Positions 47,511 to 60,277 of a stretch of 64,000 bases of DNA are shown in pieces (the first letter of the stretch is position 1; the number at the start of each line of letters is the position of its first letter). Location of the stretch: assembly GCA_947034885.2 (NCBI GenBank), contig OX344757.2, positions 21,260,001 to 21,324,000 of the forward strand. The letters run 5' to 3'. This DNA is from Thuidium tamariscinum (lineage: Eukaryota > Streptophyta > Bryopsida > Hypnales > Thuidiaceae). The notes beneath the pieces were generated by a model. The model saw nothing but the letters and a program-made list of their open reading frames with translations. It was not told the DNA's origin and did not search any database. The translations under genes were made by a program, and so were the position numbers.

Positions 47511-49219
47511 AGTAATTTCAAATCATGTGATTCTGTTTACCGCAGATTCTCTGCTATTTTGGAACATTATATTAATCCTGTAAGGATGGAGCCTATGACG
47601 TGCAATCAAACTTCAGTACTCTTCACACTATATGTTCCATGAAGAAATGAAGAAAGATCTCATGTTAAATTTCATTACAATGGCAATATTCTTGTAGAAT
47701 GGCGCAACATATCATTAAATGTAGTGTGCCCTATGCCATTGCCACAATCAAATCCAAAGTAAAAGTAATTTTTAATTTTTTAATCCATTAAAACTTTGAA
47801 ATTCCATAACTTTTTCACTGTGAAGTCCAAATGCACCCCTCCTCGCTGAGAACTTTCCCCCCATACCAAGCACGCAACCGGGGGACACAGGGGGACACAT
47901 GGTCTGAGATATCTCAACGTGACAAACAAAGAAAACAAAACAAAACAAACTACTTGTCTTAAGGTATAGATGGCACTAAATTTGTCAAAAATGACATGAC
48001 ATTTCATTACATTGGCATGGAATGTGACAAAAATGGCAAAACAATAGCACTATTTTAATAAAATTCACCATTCTCCAACTCTTTGATATGAGTTGGAGCG
48101 ACCTTATTTGGAATTGCTCCATCTAATAATAGTATATTACAAAATTTGCTTAAAACAATGGAACTACTCCAACAAATTTATCTCATTGATTCATATAGAA
48201 AAATCTTTTTTCTTTCCATTGATATGTTACATGATTTTTCTTGAAGCTTTTTAGTGAATATTAATTAGATGAAGTTCACTTTTCACAACATGTATCATCA
48301 AATTGTGATTATTCTATAATTTTTACCTTAAATTTTTTTTCTTCCACCAATATATATATATATGATATACTTGTTATTATTTATGGCATTATCATGTCCA
48401 ACTTTGAAATTATCTTTGTAATAGGGTGAAAGCATAAAACATTGGTACTATTTTGTGTCACATTTGAAGTTTTGGAGTTGTCATTGGCCATAACTTTTAA
48501 AGCATGAACCAAAATAACTTGAAACTTTGATTGGAGATGTCTAATATGACAACAATCTAAATCCTTATTTTTCAAAAAAATTCAAAAATCATTTTATAAT
48601 TAAATTTCAATTAAGCTAATTTGTCACACCTTGCAATTAAGGGTTTTTTAGTACTAGGGAGTACCCAAAATTAATGATATCAAGCTAAAACTTTTGTGGT
48701 CTATTCCCATACAAGGTAGGCATGTTTCCACCAAAGGAAATTCAAAAAATCATTATTTTCTTTCTTCTACATGTGTGCTAACAAGCCTCCCTTGCGCACG
48801 CTTTTTTGAACATTCAAGATGGTTTTGAGATCATTCTTTTGGTGAAATCTCTTCATCATAAAGTTCTCCCAAATGGCTAATTTTTAGGTTTTTTTTTAAA
48901 TCCCTATTTTTTACAAATTAAAATGTCAAAGTACCTATGTTCATAAAATTTTGCACTTTTTTAGTTCTCCTACTTAAAGATTTTTTCTATACTTTTCCTT
49001 CCTAGGGTATCTTCTTCTTAAAATTGATTTTAAAACATGAATTGAACATCTGTAATTCTATCCGCCCATTATGGAGGCCATTAAACCTATTTTTTCTTTT
49101 TTTTCTTTTCTTTTTTTGAACAAATGGGAACCCAATGCATTAAAAAGAGAAAGAACACAAAGACCAGACAAACAACATTAAACATGTTTCACAAAGTCAG
49201 ACAAGTGGGCTGGATTTAC
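47511..49219. other. AT-rich intergenic DNA
   Basis: No gene was found. About 48400-48620 has phrases such as GGCCATAACTTTTAAAGCATG that recall the TTAA family, but ends were not found. Confidence 0.45.
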
Positions 49220-49440
49220 CCCAAGGATAATGCTGATTTTTTTAATTTTTTGGAATAACTTTAATTTTTTGCAAATTTTAAATTCATATTTGTATTTAGA
49301 GTCCCTGAATTACTTAGGTTGGGTCAAGAACATATCCAAAAACATGGCACAAAATAGAGGACTTTTTTTACTTTTGACCCAATACGAGTTTTATCTTACT
49401 AGTTCCATTTCGTTGAATTTAATGTCTTGCACCCATTATT
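49220..49440. repeat. Decayed fragment of the TTCAAATTTTG-type element
   Basis: TTTGCAAATTTTAAATTCAT..TAGAGTCCCTGAATTACTTAGG resembles the interior shared by the elements at 7220 and 13690-14403. Ends were not found. Confidence 0.4.
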
Positions 49441-50510
49441 CATCATGCAATCAATATAACATTTAGTAGCAAGGTTGGCATGGCCTTGGCTCTACAATGA
49501 TGGTATGTAATATGCTACACCCAATAGCGTTTGTTAGTAACTAATTGGTTGGATGTAGAATATGCTTCACCATCAATGTAGAGGCATGGCATGGCTACTA
49601 AATGTTATGAAGTTTTGAACTTTTAATCATAAGATCCCACGTATTGTAACTTCTTTTCAAAGCTCCACATCATGTGTGAACTTGTTGGTCATTAAAAGCA
49701 AAAGGTTCTAAAAGCACTCTAGCTCTAAAGTTGCCCACCTTTTTAAATGTATGCTATGGACCTCTCACCATGCTCAAAAGGTATTATACCTTGTTAGATA
49801 CCTAAGAAGGATTTATCACTTAATTTAAGGATTGGGGTTGATTGAGAAGTCATATAAGAGCATCTTCAATTTGGCTTATAAAATGGCACAACAACAATAA
49901 GTTTTACGTAGGTTTAGAAATAGTAATAAAAATTAACTATACTTTCTAAGTTATCTTTCAAAGTACAATATTTCTTGACTCTCACATAGTCACATGATAA
50001 GGACTAAAAATGTGGTACCTTAAAAATGTGGTACCCTCTTTTGTGGTACCTTAAAAATGCCTCTGCATTTATTGGTCTCTTTAGTCAACATATGTTATAG
50101 CAACGATAGAGTCTCAAGGAGAAGTTCAAAAATGAAAGAACTTGACTAGTGAAACCATATGTTTTACCTCTTGCTGCCGCATCAACAACTCCTACAATGT
50201 TGCTAAGTCGTATAGGGTTTGAAGTACCTTTGTTGGGTTGGAGAGCACACAATGGGAAGAGACATAGTTAAAATAAAAGGGAATGTGAATACAAACAACA
50301 TACAATATTGCAACACCTAGTTACTAGTGTAGCATTGTAGATTCTCTAAATTGATTTTGTTCAATGTAGAGGGGTCCTTTTCAAAGATGAAAAAATGCCC
50401 CAACTTTCATTGCTTCATTGGTAAACAAGAGTCTAATTTTACATGAGCTAGTCCATTCTTTTGAGAACATTCTCCCTACTCAATGAAATTCCAATAGGTA
50501 AGTTGAATTG
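49441..50510. other. AT-rich DNA with one MITE end
   Basis: GAGCATCTTCAATTTGGC at 49858, preceded by TAA (49855-49857), looks like a left end of the Harbinger-like family. No matching right end was seen, so it may be truncated. No gene was found. Confidence 0.4.
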
Positions 50511-51207
50511 TACACTAAATAGTGAAATTAGGTTGCCCCTCACTAATTTCTCGACGTTGTATACCATATAAACATTCATTGTTTATATACAACAATGCAT
50601 TACTTTTGAATGAGTTATTGATGTAATTAGAACTCATCAAACTCTACAAAGAAATAGAGTTAAGTGTAAAGGAAACCTAGGTTTGCAATAGGGGTGTCAG
50701 AGGGAGGTATAATTGAGAATAGTAGAAATGAAACATGGCAACAAACTCCTTTGGACCTTAGTTTCGGTGCTCCAAGAAGTTTGGTCATGTGTTTTTCCTA
50801 AATTCTGGCTCCTGGTCTAGCATTCCACTCACTTTACACTTAATTCTAAGGTGGGTACACCCAAAATTGCACCTCACCTAAAAGCCCCATCTATAGTTGT
50901 TGTACATTTCTGAATTCCATTATGTACCTATTTGGCTGGAGCGCTTTTAGAAATAGACTTTGAACCTTAATAACTTTGCATATTGTATCCAAATGTTGCG
51001 TTTTTGGTGCATTGGAACAAGCTTTCACTTGCTAAGAAGACTATAAAAATTCAATCAGACCAGTAATAGTTACTAGGCACAGTACCAAAAAGTGGTGCTT
51101 TTAAGTGTACCCACCTTAATATTTGTAGAAACATCTGTTGACTTTGACAGCTTGTAGACGGAGTGACTTTCTTGGGGTAAGGCAACCTAATTTCACTATT
51201 TAGTGTA
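50511..51207. mobile_element. 697-bp unit with perfect 27-bp inverted ends
   Basis: The first 27 bases, starting TACACTAAATAGTGAAATT and ending GGTTGCC, are repeated exactly inverted at 51181-51207. A TA-flanked MITE is nested inside at 50849. Without it the unit is about 427 bp. No target duplication is clear. The ends resemble those of 38931-39181. Confidence 0.75.
50849..51116 (-). mobile_element. TA-flanked MITE, copy 4, inverted
   Basis: The left end AGGTGGGTACACCCAAAATT and right end CTTTTAAGTGTACCCACCT are flanked by TA (50847-50848 and 51117-51118). The interior matches the reverse strand of the copies at 3032, 4080 and 8384. It sits inside the 50511-51207 unit. The minus-strand frame that covers part of it is incidental. 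Confidence 0.85.
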
Positions 51208-51229
51208 GGCATCTGTAGTGTATGATGCT

Positions 51230-51800
51230 TTGAAGAATCATCAGTCCAATTTAAGGGGGGAGAGAGGAGGAGGAGTGCAGAGCGGACGTGAGGAGGAGAG
51301 GAGAGGATTGGGTTCCGTCCCCGAATTGTTTTGAATGTACGATTGCTAAAATTAGGCGAGCCTTGCAATTCAAGGAGGTGAGCCAGCACGCCTGCAAATG
51401 GGACACGCCCAATGATGGGGACGGAGCCCAGGGAGAAGCCCGTGCTTATCTCCAGCAGTCCAGCCCACCTCCTCCCAACTATAATAACCACCAAGGATTC
51501 TATATTGGCATGCCAGGCCAAGAATGGGGCATGTTGGAATTTTCTAGACTCCTGGGACTATTTCGGGGGCCATCATGCAGCGGCCGCTGGACGGGGGCCC
51601 GATATTTGCCCTCCCCTCCCTTGCAAAATTATCATACGAGGTAGCACCCCCCAGTTTGGTCTCGAAGTCTGTTCCTCGGTGGCATATTTGAGGAGGGCCA
51701 ACAGAACATGGCCAGCCACTGCATGGCCAAAATAGGAGGCTCAGAATTGGTAAATTTAGACGTTTGGGGGAAAGCATCAAAGTCGGCTCACTGCATTATC
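51230..51800. other. GC-rich island, possible gene relic
   Basis: This is a CpG-containing, GC-rich stretch. Frames of 107-118 codons overlap here on the plus strand in two phases, with no motif known to me and no clear splice partner. A relic of a gene or of its flank is possible. Confidence 0.3.
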
Positions 51801-51840
51801 AGCAGCAACTTAACAGGGAGCATTTTCAAAGATTTATTGG

Positions 51841-52330
51841 GAGTTGTTTTCCATTCACTTAACCCCTAAGCGATGAGCCGGTGGCCGTGGAAATCATGAA
51901 TTTTGATACCGAGGGAATCATTGGTTCAAAAAAATCCAAAAGCACCTGGTGGAAGTCAAAGCACTATAGAAGATCTTGCTGGACCTTAAATGATACCATC
52001 GAAAGTGGCCCAGTGGGGTGAATCTCATTTTTACTAGGGGTTGACAAGGGTTTGGGGTTTATATTTGTGTTGGTTTTTTTGGTATGTTCAGGGTCCCTAC
52101 AGCTAATTTGGGGTCTCTGATTCTGAATCTGAATTCTGAATTTGAAAAAAAATAAAAAGTGCGAAAAATAAAAAATTTCAGCGGGTTTTCGATGGTTTCA
52201 TTTAACGTGCTCTGAAGATCTTCCCTTTCCACCACTGATTTCGAGGATGAATAATTGCATTTCTATCCTACACAAAAAGATTCTCTCTTGTTCATTGACC
52301 AGAAAATGGCCTCTGTGTCATTTGAGGGTT
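51841..52330. repeat. Dispersed repeat carrying a Mutator-like MITE
   Basis: CCGTGGAAATCATGAATTTTGATACC on the left and GATGAATAATTGCATTTCTA on the right match parts of 8280-8930. The MITE at 51978-52213 lies inside. Confidence 0.55.
51978..52213 (+). mobile_element. Mutator-like MITE with exact 9-bp duplication
   Basis: GAAGATCTT stands immediately on both sides (51969-51977 and 52214-52222), a perfect 9-mer. The left end reads GCTGGACCTTAAATGATACC and the right end GGTTTCATTTAACGTGCTCT. The interior has TACTAGGGGTTGACAAGG and GCTAATTTGGGGTCTCTGAT. This is the copy with the cleanest target duplication in the family. Confidence 0.88.
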
Positions 52331-52995
52331 AACTTACTAGAGCTGGTTGAGAGCAACTCTAAAACAATGAACACATTTGAAGCAACACTATAAACATTTT
52401 GGGCCACTAATCAATGGTCCAAAATGCTTGCAGTGTTACTTTGGGGGTGATCTTACATGGGAAGTACCCTATCCAAAGGTTAGATGTGGCAAAAATTAAG
52501 TCAATTCTAAAGTAAAGTGACATGTGTCATCATGAGAGTGGTTTGAAGTGATGTGTTGTGGTAATTCAACATCTACACTCGGTTGTCGCACGAGGCCTTT
52601 AGGTATATTAGTTTGTTTTTGTTTTTTCATTTTTTTTATGAAGCATTAAAGTGGAGATAAATGTTATAGTGGTGCTTCCAATTTCAACATTCATCCAAGT
52701 ATTGGATAGAAAAATATCACATTAGCACATATCACATATCCATAATTCTATTTTCATTCACAATTTGGCAATTTCATCCAAGATTTTACTATTTGTATTC
52801 TAAAGGCATAGTGCAAGGTCCTTTACTTTGGTGCAAACGGATGAAAAACCGCCCAAATTCCCTTGCCAATGTGGAAATGAGGCCACTTAGGGTCATCAAT
52901 GATTGGTGGTATGACAATCTCATTCTTTTGGAGTACTAATCCCTCTTATTAATGGTGAGGTCTATTTGTCACCAACTCTACATGTAAGTTGGCTC
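52331..52995. repeat. AT-rich spacer with a dispersed-repeat copy
   Basis: 52615-52815 matches 35420-35730 and 43480-43765 (TTCATCCAAGTATTGGATAG..ATATCACATTAGCACAT). No gene was seen. Confidence 0.5.
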
Positions 52996-53920
52996 TTAAC
53001 CCCTAAAGGACTGAGGCATTTTCTAGCTTGAAAACCACTCAAAACTACCATGTTTGCTACTTCTTCCCAAAAAAACAAAATAAAACCATTTTCTTAAAAT
53101 TTAACCATAGGATCTTGTAAATTACTTGTCTGAAATCATGTCGTAAAAATTTCATGAAGTTTGACCATACCGATTGGAAGATATTAGCATTCAAAGTTGG
53201 AAAAAAAAAGTTTTTTTGAACTCTGACTTGCAATTTCAGATGACTTTGACTGCCATTTGTTGAATTTTTTTTGTACTATGGACCATGAAGTTAAAATTTT
53301 TTATGTTGAAAATTTGAGTTGAGAATTAGGGAAAAAAATTTCAAAAAAAAACTACTTGATTTTTATTCATTAAAAAATTGTTAAGTAGAAGTAGGTCCAA
53401 GATTGAACAAAACACTAAGTTGTTAATAACTTTAAGATGTAATTGAAAAACCATGATCCCAATGGTGAGCTTGTTCTTGCAAACATCCTAAACCCTATCA
53501 AAAAAGAAAATTTGAAAAATTTGAAAAATTGCATTCAAAAATGAATTCTATAAGTTATTTTTTGAAGAAGGTGCTTAGATTGCCCAAAATACAAAATTGT
53601 CCGTAACTTTCTCATTATTAGTCCAAATAAAATGAACCAAAGCTTCAAATGTAGAACAAAACATAATCTTTGAGAAAAAAATAAATAATAATAATAGTTT
53701 CTTTTGTGTTTTTTTTGCCCAGTGAACTGCTTTTTGGACTTAGAATGGCATAACTTTTGCTTTCAAGCACCAATTGAAATAAAAATTGTATTTTTGGAAA
53801 GCTAAACTGATTTCCTATCTTCAAAAAAAGTTTCAAAAAATCATTGCAAAAATTCAAGTCACACAAGCCTGCCCGAAATTCCAAGTGTCCTCGCTCGGAC
53901 TTTAGTCCTTTAGGGATTAA
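52996..53920 (-). mobile_element. piggyBac-like TTAA element, copy 4, inverted
   Basis: The 925-bp unit starts TTAACCCCTAAAGGACTGAG and ends TCCTTTAGGGATTAA, with TTAA at both ends. Its text corresponds to the reverse complement of the copies at 19137 and 33438, for example GATTGGAAGATATTAGCATTC. The frame at 53645-53884 on the minus strand is part of the repeat. Confidence 0.78.
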
Positions 53921-54015
53921 AAAAATTTCTTACCCAGCTTTGACACTCACTACTGTAGTGGATTACTCTGTATTTTCTTTTAGTTTTTTACTTTTCACCC
54001 CAATAAGTGTAGATA

Positions 54016-54188
54016 CATAACATTCAGTAGCCCATAGAAGGACTGCCTTTCCCTTTGTGAAGTCCCCATCACCTAATTTCATTTGACATGTCTTGAAGTT
54101 TGCAACTTTAGTTACTAAATGGTGTGGAATATTCCACACCATTTCATCTGCTGGGAGGCAGTGTGACAGGTTGTTACTGAATGTTATG
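54016..54188. mobile_element. 173-bp inverted-repeat element, copy 2
   Basis: It is almost identical by eye to 6671-6843 and exactly the same length. Ends are CATAACATTCAGTAG and TACTGAATGTTATG. The perfect palindrome GGTGTGGAATATTCCACACC lies at 54121-54140. The high similarity suggests recent activity or constraint. Confidence 0.78.
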
Positions 54189-54329
54189 ATAGTTAGACTT
54201 GTGGCAAAAATTTAAAAATTTAAAAAAAACTAAAAATATCCTGGATTCAGTCACCCATGTTCAGGTTATCAATTTATCATGCAATAAAGAAATTAAAAAT
54301 GAATATGCTGTTGGGATTTTTACCTACTC

Positions 54330-54790
54330 ACCCATACTTTAGGGTCGACGGAGTGCTTTCAAGGGTGATCCACCCAATTCTTCTCCTTGCTTGTTGGAAC
54401 TCTTTTCAGCAGCATGCCCGGTTCAGGGAATCCCCAATTGACACGTCACTATTCTCCCTCCCCAAACTTGAAATTAAAAAATTAAAAACAGGAGGGGAAT
54501 CTCTCATCTGAAGGGTTTCAGGGGATTGAGAAACAATCTCATCCGTCCGGGTCTGATTTTTCTAAGTTAGGAATCCCGGACTCAAGGGGCAAGGGCCACT
54601 GGACAAATTCCTTTACAGGACATGTCCGGTATCGTAGCGTGCCGTGGGGGGATCAATGACGAGTGTTGCGGTCCCTGGATGGACTAAAATTAAAGGGGAG
54701 ATGGCCCACGGTGGGACCGCTAACAAGAACCGCTAACACTCTAAGGACCCGGCTATTACTTTTGAAAAGCCGGTAAGCTTATGGTGGAAG
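54330..54790. other. GC-richer island, unassigned
   Basis: Composition rises between the two neighbouring elements (ACCCATACTTTAGGGTCGACGG.. to GGGACCGCTAACAAGAACCGC). The frame at 54257-54511 is unrecognised. No splice pair or motif is convincing. Confidence 0.3.
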
Positions 54791-54965
54791 CACCCAAAAC
54801 CGGCAATAAAAAGCAATTCAGCATAGCTGGAGGCACCTTTTCCTAAAAATAGTATATTTATGAAGTATTAGCAAGTAAAAATCATGAATTTAAAAAAGAA
54901 AATGGATTTTTCAGAAGTTATTTGTAATTTCTATAATTTTTTGAAGTGCTAGCTCCTTAGGCGAC
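54785..54965 (+). mobile_element. Inverted-repeat element, AAACACCCAAAAC family, fragment
   Basis: GGTGGAAGCACCCAAAACCG and the following text to about 54965 (AAAAATAGTATATTTATGAAGTATTA..) match 7793-7985. The right part of the element is missing. Confidence 0.6.
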
Positions 54966-55079
54966 AAAAAATACCACATAGCACTCAAATATGATATTTG
55001 CAAAAATTAGTAATCAATGGATCAAAATTAAGTATGTATCCTTCAAATGTATTAGTTGGCCCTTTAAAAGATGTTGAAA

Positions 55080-55450
55080 CTTTTAATTTTTCATGCATGA
55101 TAAAACTTGCAAATTTTGAATTCATATTTGCAATCATAGGCTCCAAATTAGCTGTAGTGTGTGTGTGTGAAGGTAAATTAATCGAGTACAAAACAAGGGG
55201 ATTTTTTTTTACTTGCACCCGTAGAATGATTTAAAAGGGGTCAAGAAAAAGGACTAATTCACCTTGACTTTATTTTGTGTCATGTATATTTTGAATTTCT
55301 TCACATCCCATCCCTAATTTGGGGCCATTGATTGCAAATATGAATTTAAAATTTTTCAAATTTGATCATATGTGGCAAATAAAAATTCTTGCATTGTCTT
55401 TGGAGATTAAAAAACAAGAGTAAAAAAATGGGGCAATGAGGGGGTTACAA
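55080..55450. repeat. Decayed elements like those at 13690-14403
   Basis: CTTGCAAATTTTGAATTCAT..CAATCATAGGCTCCAAATTAGCT and a second block (CCTAATTTGGGGCCATTGATTGC) carry the interior text of the 13690-14403 elements. Ends are poorly preserved. Confidence 0.5.
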
Positions 55451-58400
55451 AATTTTTGTTTTTATTTTTGGAAAGGGGACTCTAATAATGAACAAAATTG
55501 TCTTGTTAGGCTTCTCAACCAATCTAAATCTTTGGAATAACTAAAAATCTCTTTAAGGCACTCTACGGAAGCATAATACTTTTCTAGTATCAAAGACGAC
55601 CATTGCCTCATTGTAAAATGTTATGAGAGTGCAGTAGTTCTAGATATCAAACTTTTGTCCAATGAGAGCTTCTAAACTTGAGAAGACCAAAGAATATAAC
55701 TTTGCACTTGAAATATTCAGCCCATAGAAGACAATGATGAAGACTAGATTTTTATCCAAGCAAAAAAATTCACAATTCTTTAGTCCCTATAATTGTAGTT
55801 AAGGTCATTATATGCAAAAGATCCATGATGGACATCTAAGGAAAAATCTATCAAAGTCTTGTATTAATCCATGACAATTTTTTTTAGTATATGAAATTTG
55901 GACTATCCCTTAGATTGTAGCCACAATAAATAAATTAAATGATCATAATGATGAAATAATTAGTGACTGTGATAGAAACTTCTACCTTTTTGGTGTAAAT
56001 TCATTAGAAAAATTGATTTTTTTAGCCTTCATGTTGGAGCCATATTAGAAAATATGATGACCACTTTAAAGAATTAAATGATCATTATGAATACATTGAG
56101 TTCTATTGGTTTGGAAGTAGTCCAAAGATTCTCTTGGGCCAATTAGGCATTGCACTTTAAAATTTGAAAACCAAAATCATGCTTTGACAAAGAAATATAA
56201 TTTCAATTTTTTTCTCCATTTCTAACATTTGTCTTTATCTTGAATTCTCTTAAGAATTCTCAACAAAGTCAATAGACAAACCAATCATTTTGCATGAAAT
56301 AGGCACCTTTACCTTACCTCCAATAGCCATGATTGACCCCACGCCTCTCACAGGCAAGCCATAGACCTTGATAGCTTTACTTCAAGGCTTGTCAATCTAA
56401 GTGTATAGAGGGCCAGAGGACATCAATAATCAACACTAATAGCAATTGAATAATCTTATTGGCAATTAAAGAGGATTTCAATACATTACCGTAGGTGTAG
56501 GGCAGCTTCGCCATTTATTAATTCAAAAAATTTCAATAGTGAAATTATTTGGAAATTATGGTGAAGAAAAGTTGAATCTTTCAATAAATATAAAAATAGA
56601 TTGGTGAAAAAGTAGAAAATTTAAGAGGATGTTTGAAAATGTCAAAGAAAATGTTCTCTCCAACACCTTCATGAACTTTGTCCATAACTTTTGATTGGAG
56701 TCTTAAAATCTCAAACGGATTTTTGGAGATGAAACTTAGCTTGATTTAGTAAGTTTTTTTAGCCCAATTTTTTTTCCAAAAAAGTTATTCTACTATGCCT
56801 AAATGAAGTCTGAAATTCTGTTTTGAACACAATTCCTACTTTTGAATTGACTATGAGTGGTAGAGCTCTTACAAATCCTCATTTACATATTCCACATGGA
56901 TTGTTTTAGCCCCTTCTACCCCACTTGTATAAGTAGTTTGTTTTCTCTTGCTTGGAATAGAACATGTGGTTCATGTAGCCAAGTGAGAGACTCATATGTG
57001 AAATGAGTACTTGAGCTAAGCTAGTTAACTTAGCTTAAAGAGTGAAATTATAGTTAATTATTTATTCAAAAAGTCGAATTTCAAATAACCCCTTTTTTGA
57101 GTGGCAAACACTACTTTTTCAAATTAAATAAATATTTGCCAAGGCAGTGAGTGAAGCAGCCTTATACATACGGTATTTAGACACCATTTGAATAAGTAAC
57201 AAAAATTTAAAGGATTGTTTGTAGGCGTACCAAATATTGATACTAAACTCTCATATGTTTTTTGTATTTTGATTGTGTATATCTTCAGTCATCAATAGAA
57301 CCCTTACCAACAATTTTTGATGTGGTAGTGATGTGATAATTATTGATATACACTTGAGGTTTTCTAATACTGCACAAATGGACATGTCTATTCCCACTTA
57401 AATTATTGTTGGTCTCAATATAAATGAGCTATGTGCAAAAAATGATTTTATATTAATTAATATTTTCAATTATTGTTTGTGAAGCAATAAATTTTTTTAA
57501 TATTAAAAAATATTATTTTAAGCATATTTTTAAATAGGAAGCACATCAATCCACATAGGATATATCAAAATGGAAAACTAAGGATTTAATAGAACTTCTA
57601 ACTTCAATTAAGCATTGCAATAATTTGACATTTAAAAAATAAAATATAGGAAGTTAAGTTAAATTTCATCTTTGAAAATTTGTTAGCAAGACTTTGATAG
57701 ATAAATCCAAAACCAAAACAACATTGCTGCAATTGTTTTCAATGTTTATCATTGTGAACAATTAAATATGTTATTTCTAAGACTTTTAATATGGAAATAA
57801 TGGAAATTTCTAACAAGTTTGGATGTTCATTTGTACTAGTGTAGTATCAATGCACAAATAATCTAAATATTATTCTTTTTAACGACAAAGGTTCAAGAAT
57901 ATATTCTTCAAGAACTACTTTGAATTGCCAATCCATACTACAAACAAGTATAATACTATTTGCATATCTAACCATAGAATTTTACATTGTATGAGAATAT
58001 GAAGAAAAAATGTCAACTACTTTTTTCAAAAAACGTTGATTGAGAGATTGTAAGATATTAGTGTTCAAAGTGAAAAGGTGAATTTTTCTTGTAACTTGAT
58101 AAATTAGGATTTCTAACTTTAAACCCACTTAAGATAAATTCTTGGCATGACAATGTTTTGAGATTTAAATCCTTATGATGGAAAATTAAGTTATTAATCT
58201 AAGAAAACAAATATTTAAAAGTGATTTTTCAATCTTAAAAGAATTGTTAAATAAAAAGACATATAAGTTGGGTGGAAAATAAATTTCTTATCAATATTAC
58301 ATTGAAATTGAAACATGTGAATTGTAATTGTTAGATTGTTGTAGAATGAAATCTACACTCTTTGTTTGAAAGATTGTAAGAGTTGAGATTCATAAATGTT

Positions 58401-59367
58401 ATTCTTTAAAGTTAAATCGTGGTAATTACGAATAAATACAAACTCTTCATATGTTTTTCATTACTAATCCAAATTGTATGAATCAATGCTTTTTCAATAA
58501 ATATAACTATACTTGTGTAGATTGTATCTATATGGTTGGATTTACTTGAAAGATGAAACTTCACCTTTAGAATAGGTTGAAAAAATCTTGTTTTTGAAGT
58601 TCAAGAGTTGTAATCTTGCATTTGATAAAAAATTTGGATGATGTAATTTTACTAAAGGTCTTACAATTAAATCTATTAAACAATAAGAATGATAAAGAAT
58701 TTAGCATTGTCAAGGTTAAGGCATCTTCAAATAGTTTCAACTTAAAACAAACAAAAAAACCATAGCGCTTAGAAAAAGCTTTAATTTCCTTCAAAATCCT
58801 TCTTTGGACTTAGGTAGCAACTATAAGATTATTATTTGAGAGCAAATTTTTTTTTCTTTCTTCAAATAATGAAAATTTGGATTAAAAAATTTCCTAAATG
58901 TGTACATACAAAAGAAAGTGCTAGCATGTCCTTTCTGGAACCAAAAGGATGTTCAATCCTATTGATGCAAATCTCTTAATGTATTAATTGAAAAGACCTT
59001 GCATTCATGATATGAATGTATCATTTGAATCCATATCATAAGGTTTGGAGAAACAACAATAATTGTTCACTTAAGTTGATGAGCATGAATGGTGTCAAAA
59101 TTACAATTAGGAATTATTTTTATTTGTAGATAAATGAAAATGATAAATTAGAATATAAAAATAAATTAAATTTTTTTAGTATTTTCTATGAATTTTCAAA
59201 GTCAAACCTCAAAGTATTTTACTGGTACATATTTAAAGTCTTTTGAAAAAGATCCAAAAATCAATTATTATAGACCTCAAAGTATCTATTACTTTGCAAC
59301 CATGACTTCAACATGTGCAATGTTGGAGACATCCCACATAGATGGTTCAAGGTTATACTTGAAACAT
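55451..59367. other. AT-rich intergenic DNA
   Basis: No gene was found in nearly 4 kb. Around 57960-58800 there is text like that inside the TTAA family (GAGATTGTAAGATATTAGTG), probably an old relative. Frames at 58567 (minus) and 59188 (plus) are short and unrecognised. Confidence 0.45.
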
Positions 59368-60277
59368 TTAATCCCTAAAGGACCAACACATTTACAGTCC
59401 CAAAACTACTTCAAAATACTCACCTCCAAAGCAAGGTCAAAATCTTTGTCAATATTTATTTTTTAACAATTTTGACCATAAGATCCTTTGGTTGACTTGC
59501 TCAAGTACATTGTCCTAAAATTTTAGAATGAATATCTTCACCAATTGCAAGTTCAACGTGCCTAAACTTCAAAATGTAGGCTTTTCTAGTTCTTTCAAAA
59601 GGTGAAGTTTTGTCTTTCAACATTTTTAGGAAAAAAACACATATGTCCTATAACTTGTGCATTTTATTCAATATGTTGGAAAATGGGTTGAAAACATATA
59701 TAAAATATTTCTCTCAAAAAAATTACATATTCAATTTTAGAAAAACTGTAAAATGAAAGGTGTTATTGAATGAAAGATAAAACTAGTATGCTAATAACTT
59801 TTGGAAAAATTTGAGAATTGTTAATCACAATTGTAGAAATATTCTTATAAACAATAAGTATCCTTTTAATTTTCTTAATTTCAAAATTTCAAAATTGAGA
59901 GTAAAAAATACTTTATATGTTTTTTCTACCTTCATTGCTTGTAAACTAAAACTCTTTATAATTTTTACTTCATTATTTGGAATTAAATGATTCAATTTTT
60001 TTGAAAGTAGGTATCAATCTATGAAATTTCAAAAAAATAACTTTCACATTTTAAGAAAATATTTTTTAGTACCTAGATTGACATTTAAATTGAAAAAAAG
60101 CATTCTAACTTTTGCAATATCTCTTAGAACAACATGAAATAAAGCTTCACATGTAGATTATGATGAGTGGCATCTATTCTACAAAATTCATGCAAAAATT
60201 CCAAATCATATAATCAATATAGCTTGCCCTAGTTTTCAAAAAGCCCAAAGTTGGTTACTTGGTCTTTTAGGCATTAA
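59368..60277 (-). mobile_element. piggyBac-like TTAA element, copy 5, inverted
   Basis: The 910-bp unit begins TTAATCCCTAAAGGACCAAC and ends GGTCTTTTAGGCATTAA. The interior follows the orientation of copy 4 and is considerably diverged. No transposase frame is present. Confidence 0.7.

Noticed and set aside
51288..51735. Two overlapping plus-strand frames of 107-118 codons
   Set aside because: Two phases compete, no motif is known and no exon partner was found; kept only as a GC-rich island.
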